From NCBI GenBank assembly GCA_020636315.1, contig JACJYA010000016.1:62001-126000 (forward strand): a stretch of 64,000 bases of DNA, in the 5' to 3' direction. Position 1 is the stretch's first letter. Every line of letters starts with the position of its first letter. This stretch comes from Lewinellaceae bacterium (GTDB taxonomy: Bacteria > Bacteroidota > Bacteroidia > Chitinophagales > Saprospiraceae). Positions 27,202 to 35,139 of this stretch are shown here, in pieces. The translations under genes were made by a program, and so were the position numbers. The notes beneath the pieces were generated by a model. That model was given only the letters and a program-made list of their open reading frames with translations, did not search any database and had not been told where the DNA came from.

Positions 27202-27810
27202 ATGGCCTTTAAAGAAAAAGTCAAAAGGATTTTACTCACTCTCGCTTTTGTAAACTTTCTCACTCTTGCCTACTGCCAGGTGCAGGGGCTTTCCGGCATC
27301 AACCAACAGCGGCTGGAGAAACAACGCATCAGCATGCTAATCCTGGGAAGCTGGGCAGTGGGCAATATCGCTCTGGGCTCCACCCTGGCTACCAGGCGGG
27401 ATGGGGAAGACAAGTATTTTCATGGTATGAATGCAGGCTGGAACCTCGTGAACCTGGGTTTGGCCACCGCCGGCTACATCGCCGCCACCAAGGCCGATCC
27501 GGCCTCCTTCAGCCTGTTTGAAACCATCAATGAACAATACAGACTGCAGAAGATCTTTCTCTTTAATGCCGGGCTGGATGCGGGTTACATGATGGGCGGG
27601 TTGTATCTCATGGAACGGTCCCGGCGAACAGAAAATAAGCCCGAGCGGCTGAAAGGGTTTGGCCGGTCCATACTACTGCAAGGCGCCTTTCTATTCGTTT
27701 TCGACCTTGGGGCATTTCTCTGGCAGGCTCAGGGCAACGGTGCACTGGAGCCTTTGCTCGAAGGGCTAACTTTTTCAGGGAATTCCGTGGGGATGGTATG
27801 GCGGTTTTAG
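27202..27810 (+). CDS. DUF6992-like membrane protein
   Basis: The 202-residue protein has an N-terminal signal peptide or membrane anchor (residues 9-24, ending AYCQ) and three to four further hydrophobic helices. The block ILGSWAVGNIALGS and KYFHGMNAGWNLVNLGLA is typical of a Bacteroidota membrane family (DUF6992) of unknown role. ATG 27202 is preferred over the TTG at 27184. It may be co-transcribed with ggt, from which it is 56 bp away. A 416-bp MITE-like element begins 21 bp after its stop. Confidence 0.75.
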   Translation: MAFKEKVKRILLTLAFVNFLTLAYCQVQGLSGINQQRLEKQRISMLILGSWAVGNIALGSTLATRRDGEDKYFHGMNAGWNLVNLGLATAGYIAATKADPASFSLFETINEQYRLQKIFLFNAGLDAGYMMGGLYLMERSRRTENKPERLKGFGRSILLQGAFLFVFDLGAFLWQAQGNGALEPLLEGLTFSGNSVGMVWRF

Positions 27811-27873
27811 CCTGAATCTGACATAAAAATAGGAGTCTTGCGAATCAGGGGCTAAACAAAGCATATTTTTGAA

Positions 27874-27900
27874 GTCCCGTAGGGACGAAATATCGGTAGA
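27874..27900 (+). repeat. Palindromic interspersed repeat, copy A
   Basis: GTCCC-GTA-GGGAC is followed by GAAATATCGGTAGA. It resembles a repeat family widespread in Bacteroidota genomes, in which a short palindrome precedes an (A)AATAT-GGTAG tail. That family resemblance is from memory. Confidence 0.55.
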
Positions 27901-28142
27901 TAATGCCACGGGAAGTATTGCCCGTCCCGTAGGCCTCCGCCCGTCGAAGTGGGCTTCTGCCTACGAAGAAGGGTACGGAATATGCCCATGAGGGAATTAT
28001 TAATATGCCTTACCTAGCGCCTCGTCCGCCGCCAAAGGCTATGGCCGACGGAGGCCGCTGAGCAGCTTCCACCGGCGGCTGAAGCCTCTGGCGGAGGCCT
28101 CAGCGCTCGCGGGCGGCACGGAAAAGCCCAATTGGGATCTCC

Positions 28143-28171
28143 CTACAGACATTTTGTGCCTAATGGCACAA
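28143..28171 (-). repeat. Palindromic interspersed repeat, copy B
   Basis: On the minus strand TTGTGCC-ATT-AGGCACAA is followed by AATGTCTGTA, a diverged copy of repeat A in the opposite orientation, about 240 bp away inside the same MITE-like element. Confidence 0.5.
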
Positions 28172-28305
28172 GCCTTAATGGATCCTCCGCCTGAGGCCTC
28201 CAATATCATATTGGCGAATGGATTTAGCCCCTGATTCGCATAACTCCTACTCGCCCGTCCGCGAAAAGGTATTATCTTACCTCCGCTGGGCACGGTTCAA
28301 AAACA

Positions 28306-29826
28306 TCACTGCATACCGAAAGCGTAGTAACGTACACCGGGAATGTCTTCATAGATGCCTTCCAGCATAACGCCACCGTTTTTGCCTTCCAGCGCCTGAG
28401 CCAGTTCCTGAACATTATTCACGGCGCGGCCGTCCACCTTGGTGATAATGAAGCCTTCGCGCATATCTGTGTATTTGCGCAACTTTCCGGCGAACAGCTT
28501 GGTGACTTTAACGCCACCTTCAATATCCAGTTTGCGGGCTGCGTCGCTGCTCAGGGTTTCAAATTCTGCCCCGAGCATGCTGATGGCGTCTTTCTGTTCC
28601 GGTTTTTCAACCAGTGCAGTGCTCCCCTGACGGTTATTCAAGACAACTTCAAAGGATTTTTCCTTGCCCTCGCGGTCCACTTTAACCATCACTTTATCGC
28701 CGGGACGGTAACGAGCGATCATTTCCTGCAATTCGGGTGAGGAGTGAATGGCTTTTCCTTCCACTTCTACCACAACGTCTCCAGGTTGTATGCCGGCGGC
28801 TGCCGCCGCGCTGTTCACCAGCAGGCTGTCAACATAGGCGCCTTTAGTTACGTCCAGCCCTTTCTCCTGGGCCAGGTTTCCATCAACCGAGCGGATCATC
28901 ACGCCTAATACGCCACGCTGGACAACCCCGTATTGCAGCAGGTCCTCCACCACTTTACTGACGATATTGGCAGGAACGGCGAAACCATACCCGGCATAAG
29001 TACCGGTAGGGCTGGCAATGGCGGTATTAATACCGACTAATCCTCCCTGCAGGTTAACCAGGGCGCCGCCGCTGTTCCCTGGGTTGATGGCCGCATCAGT
29101 CTGAATGAAGCTTTCAACAGCATACTGTTCCCGGAGAATATTGATGTTGCGCGCCTTGGCGCTTACGATACCGGCAGTTACGGTAGAGTTCAAGCCCAAT
29201 GGGTTGCCTACGGCCAAGACCCACTCCCCTACTTTCACATCGTCAGAATTGACCAGTGGCAACGTGGGCAGATCCTTGCCTTTGACCTGTATCAATGCCA
29301 GGTCTGTGCTGGGGTCGGTACCGATTACGGAGGCTTTGAAGGTCCTGTTGTCATACAGCGTCACCTCCAGGTCTTCGGCATCGGCAACAACGTGGTTGTT
29401 CGTAACGATATAGCCATCTTTATTGATGATCACTCCGGAACCCGTGCCAACGCGTAACTGCGGGCCGTTGCCGTGCGGGTTTTCAAACCGGAAAAATGGG
29501 CTGTCTTCCGGGTTGCCGAAAAACTCCCGGAAAGGGTCCGGCAATTGGCGGAATGAATTAGGGGCATCCTGCCGGGCGGAAACCGCCTGAGTCGATTTGA
29601 TGTGAACAACGGCATTGACCACCTTTTCAGCAACGCCGGTAAAATCAAGTGGAACGGCCTCGCCATTTTTATCCACTGTCCAGCCTATACTTTTCGCCGG
29701 GTTGCCATCAATGTGTTCGATCTTTACGGTTCGGTTGCTCCCCTGTTGGAACCAGGAGAAAACCCCCAGTGTCGTCCCCGTTACCAGAAAGGCAACGAGA
29801 GCAGAATATAAAAGCGTCTTTTTCAT
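28306..29826 (-). CDS. Periplasmic serine protease, DegP/HtrA (Do) family
   Basis: This 506-residue protease/chaperone has an N-terminal membrane or signal segment (about 5-26), a trypsin-like domain with the triad His145 (VTNNHVVAD), Asp175 (DPSTDLALI) and Ser252 (NPGNSGGAL), and two PDZ domains (about 300-395 and 420-500). It removes or refolds damaged envelope proteins. The second PDZ is short. The 3' end lies 56 bp from the MITE-like element. It is probably transcribed alone; an AT-rich 151-bp gap separates it from the upstream phosphoesterase gene. Confidence 0.95.
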   Translation of the reverse strand: MKKTLLYSALVAFLVTGTTLGVFSWFQQGSNRTVKIEHIDGNPAKSIGWTVDKNGEAVPLDFTGVAEKVVNAVVHIKSTQAVSARQDAPNSFRQLPDPFREFFGNPEDSPFFRFENPHGNGPQLRVGTGSGVIINKDGYIVTNNHVVADAEDLEVTLYDNRTFKASVIGTDPSTDLALIQVKGKDLPTLPLVNSDDVKVGEWVLAVGNPLGLNSTVTAGIVSAKARNINILREQYAVESFIQTDAAINPGNSGGALVNLQGGLVGINTAIASPTGTYAGYGFAVPANIVSKVVEDLLQYGVVQRGVLGVMIRSVDGNLAQEKGLDVTKGAYVDSLLVNSAAAAAGIQPGDVVVEVEGKAIHSSPELQEMIARYRPGDKVMVKVDREGKEKSFEVVLNNRQGSTALVEKPEQKDAISMLGAEFETLSSDAARKLDIEGGVKVTKLFAGKLRKYTDMREGFIITKVDGRAVNNVQELAQALEGKNGGVMLEGIYEDIPGVRYYAFGMQ

Positions 29827-29977
29827 AGCTGTTTCGAATTTAATTTTCCTAAAAAATCAAAAGTCTGGCTATGATAAACGATCAAATAAAATGCCAACGG
29901 GATATAAGGAGGCGAGTTTTAAAACTACCTTAACAAATGATGACAGTTTGTCAGCCAACCCCCTGATGAATAGGCAG

Positions 29978-30472
29978 TTATCTCAACCCCAGCTCAATAA
30001 CCTGAAGATCCCTGATATCTCCGTCATCAAGGGTAAAACGCACGATGGTTCTGACTTTGTGAAAACCCTGCTGGCCGGCTGCTCCGGGATTGATGTGCAG
30101 CAGGCCGTGCCGCTTATCCGGCATCACTTTAAGGATATGGGAATGCCCGCAGATGAACAGGCGGGGCGGCTTTTTCTGGATGAGTTCCCGAACCCGCTTG
30201 CTATAGCGCCCGGGATAACCTCCGATATGGGTAATGAATACATCGACCCCTTCACAATCAAACCGGAGGTTTTCCGGAAAGCGCCGCCGGATATCCGGGC
30301 CATCGATGTTGCCAAAAACAGCGCGAAAGGGGCGAAACTCTTCGAGCCGTTCCGCCACCTCCAGTGAACCGATGTCTCCGGCATGCCAGACCTCATCGCA
30401 TTCTTCGAAATATTGAAAAATGCTTTGGTCCAGATAACTGTGGGTATCCGAAATTAAACCGATGCGCTTCAT
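29978..30472 (-). CDS. YfcE/MJ0936-family metallophosphoesterase
   Basis: The 164-residue cytoplasmic protein has all five metallophosphoesterase motifs: DTH (9-11), HAGDIG, GNID, ITHIGG and GHSH. Members hydrolyse phosphodiesters with two metal ions; the true substrate is unknown. It lies 30 bp after the papain-fold gene on the same strand, so the two may be co-transcribed. Length and motifs are normal for the family. Confidence 0.93.
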   Translation of the reverse strand: MKRIGLISDTHSYLDQSIFQYFEECDEVWHAGDIGSLEVAERLEEFRPFRAVFGNIDGPDIRRRFPENLRFDCEGVDVFITHIGGYPGRYSKRVRELIQKKPPRLFICGHSHILKVMPDKRHGLLHINPGAAGQQGFHKVRTIVRFTLDDGDIRDLQVIELGLR

Positions 30473-30502
30473 AATGATTGCCTGGTTGCCCCGGACACCT
30501 TA

Positions 30503-31321
30503 TTAGTAAACCGGCTGGGGCACCATTACATAGCCATTCTGGGCGTATTTTTCAAAATCATCATAGCGGATCCAGATGTATCCGCTATTGCCCCAGGAAC
30601 TGCCCCAGCACCCCATAACCTCAAAGGCTTCGCGGGTTTCGTCATAACCAACGACCACAAGGGGGAAAAGTTCGGTGGCTTGTGCCGGAGGTTCCCAGGT
30701 ATCCTGACGGATGAGGCTGCGAATGCCACCATCGGCCTGCAATTCAACGATGACAGGGTTGCCGCGCATGAGCGCTTTGCGCACCTCAAAAACTTTTTGC
30801 CGGCCTTTCATTACGTCCCGAACGATATGGAGATAGTTGTTGATCTGATATTTGGCAGTTGCATAAACAGCATTGGGGATGGAAGAAGAGCCAAAAGGCA
30901 TGATGGAGGCACTTACGGTTCCCTGTTCAGCCAGAAACCGGAATGCTTCCTGAACCGTTACCCTTTTGCCTGAACTCTCCAGGTTGAGGGAGAGGTAGTC
31001 CGGGCTGAGGTTGTCCTTGTAATTCTGGTTTAAATTGACATAGTATTCCAGGCAACTGGCCATCATATAGCTCAGCTCCGACCCCCGGGCGGCAATTTTG
31101 CGAACGGGCATCATATAAGGTTTGATACTCTGTCTTTCAAGAATATCCCGGGGGTCCCGGCCAATACCCGGCACGGTGTACATAAGCCGGTCGATCAACT
31201 CCAGGTCAGAGGTGCCGAAATACGACTCCTGCGCCTTGGGTTGTGCTTTGTCATCCTGAGCAAATGCAGTGAAAGGTGTGACAACCAGTAAAGCCAGAAG
31301 AAAAACGAAAGATTGTTTCAT
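30503..31321 (-). CDS. Secreted papain-fold (C1-like) protein, probably inactive
   Basis: The 272-residue protein has a signal peptide cut after TAFAQ (about residue 22) and the C1 peptidase fold. The C-terminal block LFPLVVVGYDETREAFEVMG-CWGSSWGNSGYIWI matches the papain block that normally reads HAVxxVGYD...VKNSWGxxWGxxGY. At the catalytic His position there is Phe/Pro, and at the catalytic Asn there is Gly (VMGCWG). Aligning SELSYMMASCLEYY with the active-site helix puts Glu at the nucleophile position. So it looks like a pseudo-protease, maybe a binding protein. ATG 31321 is chosen for the signal peptide; the leader can form an unusual hairpin. Confidence 0.78.
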   Translation of the reverse strand: MKQSFVFLLALLVVTPFTAFAQDDKAQPKAQESYFGTSDLELIDRLMYTVPGIGRDPRDILERQSIKPYMMPVRKIAARGSELSYMMASCLEYYVNLNQNYKDNLSPDYLSLNLESSGKRVTVQEAFRFLAEQGTVSASIMPFGSSSIPNAVYATAKYQINNYLHIVRDVMKGRQKVFEVRKALMRGNPVIVELQADGGIRSLIRQDTWEPPAQATELFPLVVVGYDETREAFEVMGCWGSSWGNSGYIWIRYDDFEKYAQNGYVMVPQPVY

Positions 31322-31442
31322 AAGGAGGTGGGTTTTTAATTGAAAGTGCTGGTTTGTAGTCGGGTAATTCAACTGGCACTCCGCCAATGGGAATGATCAA
31401 ATGGCCCGCTCATGCAAACAACGAACCCACACCTCCTTTTCT
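31322..31442 (-). promoter_or_regulatory. Leader hairpin with an anti-ribosome-site next to the start codon
   Basis: On the minus strand AAGGAGGTGTGGGTT (about 31440-31425) is complementary, apart from two extra bases, to AACCCACCTCCTT (about 31334-31322), which directly precedes the ATG. If transcription starts upstream, the start region would be locked in a stem. Confidence 0.45.
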
Positions 31443-31480
31443 TATCACAATTTTGAGAATATTTTAAACGCAGCCATTCC

Positions 31481-31533
31481 CCTGGAAATTCCTTACCACC
31501 CGGATAGGCCATGCCAGGTAAGGAATTTCCAGG
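31481..31533. repeat. Perfect 17-bp inverted repeat
   Basis: Arms 31481-31497 and 31517-31533 (CCTGGAAATTCCTTACC and its complement) enclose 19 bases. No T-run follows on either strand and no target duplication is evident. Role unknown. Confidence 0.65.
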
Positions 31534-31550
31534 AACACTATTTTCCAATA

Positions 31551-31586
31551 AAAAAGTCTTTCTTCAGGCAGTAATTGAAGAAAGAC
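31551..31586 (-). terminator. Minus-strand terminator without an assigned gene
   Basis: On the minus strand GTCTTTCTTCA (31586-31576) pairs with TGAAGAAAGAC (31566-31556), followed by TTTTTTATT. No protein-coding gene lies just upstream in that direction; the AsmA gene runs the other way. Confidence 0.55.
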
Positions 31587-31776
31587 CAGCAAAAGAAAGT
31601 CGAAATCGTTGGATTTACAATGCTATTCTACGAAAAGCACAATTAAAATAAAAAATATTTCCCAATTTTTGAGGCTATCGGGACAGTATATCCACCGATT
31701 ATTGAAATATTTTGTTAAATATAAGCTGTTGCTCAACCGAAACGGGGTGTCAATCCGTCCTGGTAATTAAGAGCTT

Positions 31777-31810
31777 GTTGGGAATTACACCATAAGGAAC
31801 TATACTTTTG
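31777..31810 (+). promoter_or_regulatory. Promoter of the AsmA gene (GTTG-N22-TACTTTTG)
   Basis: The -7 box TACTTTTG (31803-31810) is perfect; a GTTG at 31777-31780 could be a weak -33. Predicted start about 31816, giving a leader of about 77 nt. Confidence 0.5.
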
Positions 31811-31892
31811 GACGCCTCCAGTTGTTTTAAATAAGGCGTTGTAGTATTTTTCCAGACTCAAACCGTCACAGCATCCGGAAACCGAAATAAAT

Positions 31893-34800
31893 ATGAAAAT
31901 AGTAAAAAGGCTTTTTCTCGCCCTGCTGATCCTGATCATTCTTCTGGCAGGCAGCGCTTTTGCGCTTCCTTATCTCTTCAAAGATAAACTTACTGCGCTC
32001 GCCAAGGAGGAGATCAATAAGAACGTACAGGCCAAAGTTGACTTCAACGGAGTGGGCCTGTCGTTGATACGCAGCTTTCCCAACTTCAGCCTGGCGCTGG
32101 AGGACTATTCCGTAACCGGCATCAACGAGTTTGAAGGCATCCCCCTGGCCACCGGCAAAAGCATAGGGTTCACCCTTGACCTCATGTCCGTGATCAGTTC
32201 TACCCGCCCGGTCGAAGTTAAATCCGTCACCCTCGAAGAACCGAATATCCACGTTGTGATCCTCAAGGACGGGCGCGCCAATTACGATATTGCCCTGCCT
32301 GCTGAAGAGACAACAACGGATACAACGGCCGAAACAGACTACAGCAACGTTCTCATCCAGTTGCAGGAATACAGCATCAGTAACGGAAGCCTGATTTACG
32401 ACGACCGAAGCCTGGATGTTTACGCCGATGCAAGGAATATCAACCACCGGGGTTCCGGCGACCTCACTATTGACGTTTATGACCTCGATACCTACACGGA
32501 AGTGGGAAGCCTCAGTGTGGAACAAAGTGGGATTACCTACCTGAAAAATGCCCAGGCCACGCTCAGCGCCATTTTTAATATAGAACAAAGCATCAGCAAA
32601 TACAACCTGAAGGACAATGAACTCGCCATCAATGACCTCAGGCTGACCGCCGACGGTTTTGTCCAGTTGGTGGATGACGATATCGATATGGAACTCGTGT
32701 TCAAGAGCCCCCAGAACGATTTTAAGAGCCTTTTGTCTATGGTGCCCAATGCCTATATCGAAGGCTATGAAGATGTTAAGGCCGATGGAAAATTCACCCT
32801 GTCGGGAGAGGTAAAAGGCACCTACAACGGGGACCGGGAAGAATACCCGGGCTTCCGGATTGAAAGTTCGATCACGGGCGGAAATGTCCAATACCCGGGC
32901 CTGCCCCTGGGCATCCGGAACATCAATTCCCAGGTGGAGGTTAACAGCCCGGGCAGCGATTTCGACGATCTCACGGTTGACGTCCCAAGGTTTTCCTTTA
33001 CCCTTGGACAAAATCCGTTCAAAGGGAGTTTTGCCCTGCGCACCCCTATTTCCGACCCGGATGTCAAGGCATCGGCAGAAGGCATTATCAACCTCAGTGA
33101 ACTGGCTCAGGCATTCCCGATAGAAGGCATCCAGGAACTCAGCGGCATCATCAATGCCGACCTCCGCGTCAATACCCGGCTTTCCTTTATCGAAAAAGAA
33201 CAATACGAACGGGTAAACATGGATGGCCGGCTGCAGGCCAGCCAGTTCAACTACCAAAGCGAAGGATTGCCACCCGTACGGATCAAAGATATGCAGATGG
33301 CCTTTACCCCTCAGAATGTCCGCCTCAGCAGCTTTGATGCCCAGCTGGGCAAAAGCGATATACGGGCGCAGGGCACGATCGACAATATACTGGCCTACTT
33401 CTCCCCGGAAAAAACCATGAAGGGCGATTTCAAGGTGAGTTCCAATTACTTCCTGGCCGATGAATGGATACCGGCGGAAGAAACGTCAGAAACTCCGGTT
33501 CCTGCTTCCGGCCCGCCATCTTCCTCTGCTGCCGAAACTGAAATATTCGACCGTTTTGACTTCACTCTGGACGCCGGCATCCAGGAGCTGGTTTACGACG
33601 TGTACACCATCCGAAACGGGATTGCCCGCGGCAACATGACCCCCAACCGGCTCACTGTCAGCCAGTTGTCCGGACAAATCGGAGATAGCGACTTCAGTGC
33701 ATCCGGCGTTATCCTGAATACCTTCGATTACCTTTTTGAAAATGGCGTTCTGGGAGGCAACATCAAGCTGAACAGCCGCCTTCTTAACCTCAACCAGTTC
33801 ATGGGAGAAGAGGAAACGGCAACCGCTGCGACAACCGGAGAAAGCGAAAGTTACTCGGTGATCCCCGTGCCCCCCAACATCGATATGACGATCGACGCCA
33901 ACATCGGAAAAGTTGTCTATACGAACATGGACCTGGAAAACATAAACGGCCAATTGGCCATCGCCAATGAGGCGATCGTACTGGATAATGTAACGGCCCG
34001 CGGGCTGGGCGGAGCGATGGCCATGAGCGGCAGTTATGACACCAAAGACATTGAGAACCCGAGCTTCCGCTTCAAATATGACCTGCAGAAGCTCGATTTC
34101 AATAAAGCGTTCAGCACTTTCAACACCTTCCAGCAACTGGCGCCGATCGGAAACTACATCAAGGGCACCTTTTCCAGCACCATGATCATGGACGGGAAAC
34201 TGGGCAGCGACCTGATGCCGAAACTGGAGAGCATCAATGCGGAAGGCTTCCTGGAAACCCTGAACGGCATGATCGTTGGCTTTACTCCTGCCTCAGCGCT
34301 TGGTGAGAAGCTAAATATAGATTATCTGAAAAATAACATTATCATTGAGAATACCCGCAACTGGTTCACTGTTGAGAACGGCACCCTGAAACTGGAGGAA
34401 TACGATGCCAAAGTGAAGGATATCGCCATGAAGATCGGAGGCACCTATAATATCACGAACAAGCTCAACCTCAACATTAAAGCCAAAATACCCAGGAAAA
34501 CACTGGAACAGAATGCTATCGGGGCAGCCGCCAGCAGTGGGTTTGGACTTTTACAGAAAGAAGCCTCCAAACTGGGCATCAATATCCAGCAAGGTGAGTT
34601 TGTCAATGTGCTCATCAACCTGACCGGAGATATTCAAAGCCCTAAAGTTGGCCTCAAGCTTCTGGGAATGGATGGCGAGGGGGAAACCAGCGTTGCCGAT
34701 GCCGCCAAGGAAAAAGTGAAGGAGGAAACGCAAAAAGCAATCGACGAAGGCAAACAAGTGGTGAAAGAAACTACCCAAAAGGCCATCGATTCTGCCAAAA

Positions 34801-35018
34801 CTGTCGCCACGCAGAAGATCGATGAGACGAAAAAAGAACTGGAACAAAAAGCAAAGGAGGAGGCACAGAAAGCACTGGGTAACGTAGTTGACTCCACTGC
34901 TCAGAAAAAAGCGGACGAACTGCTGAAAGATGCCACCAAGGAAGGCACCGACAAAATAAAGGAGAACCTCGATAAATGGAACCCCTTCGGGAAGAAGAAA
35001 AAGGACGGAGGGAGGTAG
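31893..35018 (+). CDS. AsmA-family envelope protein with charged helical tail
   Basis: The 1041-residue protein has an N-terminal membrane anchor (about residues 6-28) and the AsmA N-terminal signature (VDFNGVGLSLIRSFPNFSLALED), then a long repeat-beta-groove-like region to about residue 930. AsmA-like proteins are thought to bridge the periplasm and move phospholipids to the outer membrane. The last 110 residues or so are a Lys/Glu/Ala-rich amphipathic helix (KEKVKEETQKAIDEGKQVV and repeats) resembling late-embryogenesis or apolipoprotein helices. The gene converges on smc with a 121-bp gap full of short repeats. Confidence 0.9.
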   Translation: MKIVKRLFLALLILIILLAGSAFALPYLFKDKLTALAKEEINKNVQAKVDFNGVGLSLIRSFPNFSLALEDYSVTGINEFEGIPLATGKSIGFTLDLMSVISSTRPVEVKSVTLEEPNIHVVILKDGRANYDIALPAEETTTDTTAETDYSNVLIQLQEYSISNGSLIYDDRSLDVYADARNINHRGSGDLTIDVYDLDTYTEVGSLSVEQSGITYLKNAQATLSAIFNIEQSISKYNLKDNELAINDLRLTADGFVQLVDDDIDMELVFKSPQNDFKSLLSMVPNAYIEGYEDVKADGKFTLSGEVKGTYNGDREEYPGFRIESSITGGNVQYPGLPLGIRNINSQVEVNSPGSDFDDLTVDVPRFSFTLGQNPFKGSFALRTPISDPDVKASAEGIINLSELAQAFPIEGIQELSGIINADLRVNTRLSFIEKEQYERVNMDGRLQASQFNYQSEGLPPVRIKDMQMAFTPQNVRLSSFDAQLGKSDIRAQGTIDNILAYFSPEKTMKGDFKVSSNYFLADEWIPAEETSETPVPASGPPSSSAAETEIFDRFDFTLDAGIQELVYDVYTIRNGIARGNMTPNRLTVSQLSGQIGDSDFSASGVILNTFDYLFENGVLGGNIKLNSRLLNLNQFMGEEETATAATTGESESYSVIPVPPNIDMTIDANIGKVVYTNMDLENINGQLAIANEAIVLDNVTARGLGGAMAMSGSYDTKDIENPSFRFKYDLQKLDFNKAFSTFNTFQQLAPIGNYIKGTFSSTMIMDGKLGSDLMPKLESINAEGFLETLNGMIVGFTPASALGEKLNIDYLKNNIIIENTRNWFTVENGTLKLEEYDAKVKDIAMKIGGTYNITNKLNLNIKAKIPRKTLEQNAIGAAASSGFGLLQKEASKLGINIQQGEFVNVLINLTGDIQSPKVGLKLLGMDGEGETSVADAAKEKVKEETQKAIDEGKQVVKETTQKAIDSAKTVATQKIDETKKELEQKAKEEAQKALGNVVDSTAQKKADELLKDATKEGTDKIKENLDKWNPFGKKKKDGGR

Positions 35019-35030
35019 GGTTATTCGGTA

Positions 35031-35138
35031 TTCGTTGATTCGTTGATTCGTTTCAGGGTACTTTCCGTACCTCCATCGGCCAAACGAACTCACGATTCCA
35101 CGAATACACGAATACACGAATGCACGATTCCACGAATC
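35031..35138. repeat. Opposed short repeats of ATTCGT between convergent genes
   Basis: GATTCGTT-type units (35031-35053) face repeated CACGAATA units (about 35091-35138: CACGATTC, CACGAATA twice, CACGAATG, CACGATTC, CACGAATC). The two sides are complementary and can fold as one imperfect hairpin, with an inner GGTAC/GTACC stem near 35057-35071. It may act as a two-way transcript end. Confidence 0.6.
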
Positions 35139-35139
35139 A

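Larger units (their letters stand above)
27830..28249. mobile_element. MITE-like element with 25-bp inverted ends and TA duplication
   Basis: The ends 27832-27856 and 28223-28247 are inverted copies matching at 23 of 25 positions (GGAGT..TGCGAATCAGGGGCTAAA), each flanked outside by TA. The 416-bp interior has no transposase gene and several shorter palindromes. TA duplication is typical of IS630/Tc1-type transposition. Inside it are two opposed copies of a palindromic repeat (see next features). The element fills the gap between two convergent genes. Confidence 0.7.

Noticed and set aside
29615..30367. 250-codon plus-strand ORF spanning the DegP start and the phosphoesterase gene
   Set aside because: It overlaps two well-supported genes on the other strand and has no domain pattern.
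31733..31939. 68-codon minus-strand ORF with a lipoprotein-like start near the AsmA promoter
   Set aside because: It begins inside the AsmA coding sequence on the other strand and crosses its promoter; the lipobox-like string is probably chance.
31866..33257. 463-codon minus-strand open frame inside the AsmA gene
   Set aside because: It opposes a well-supported AsmA frame with signal and N-terminal signature; composition is shadow-like.
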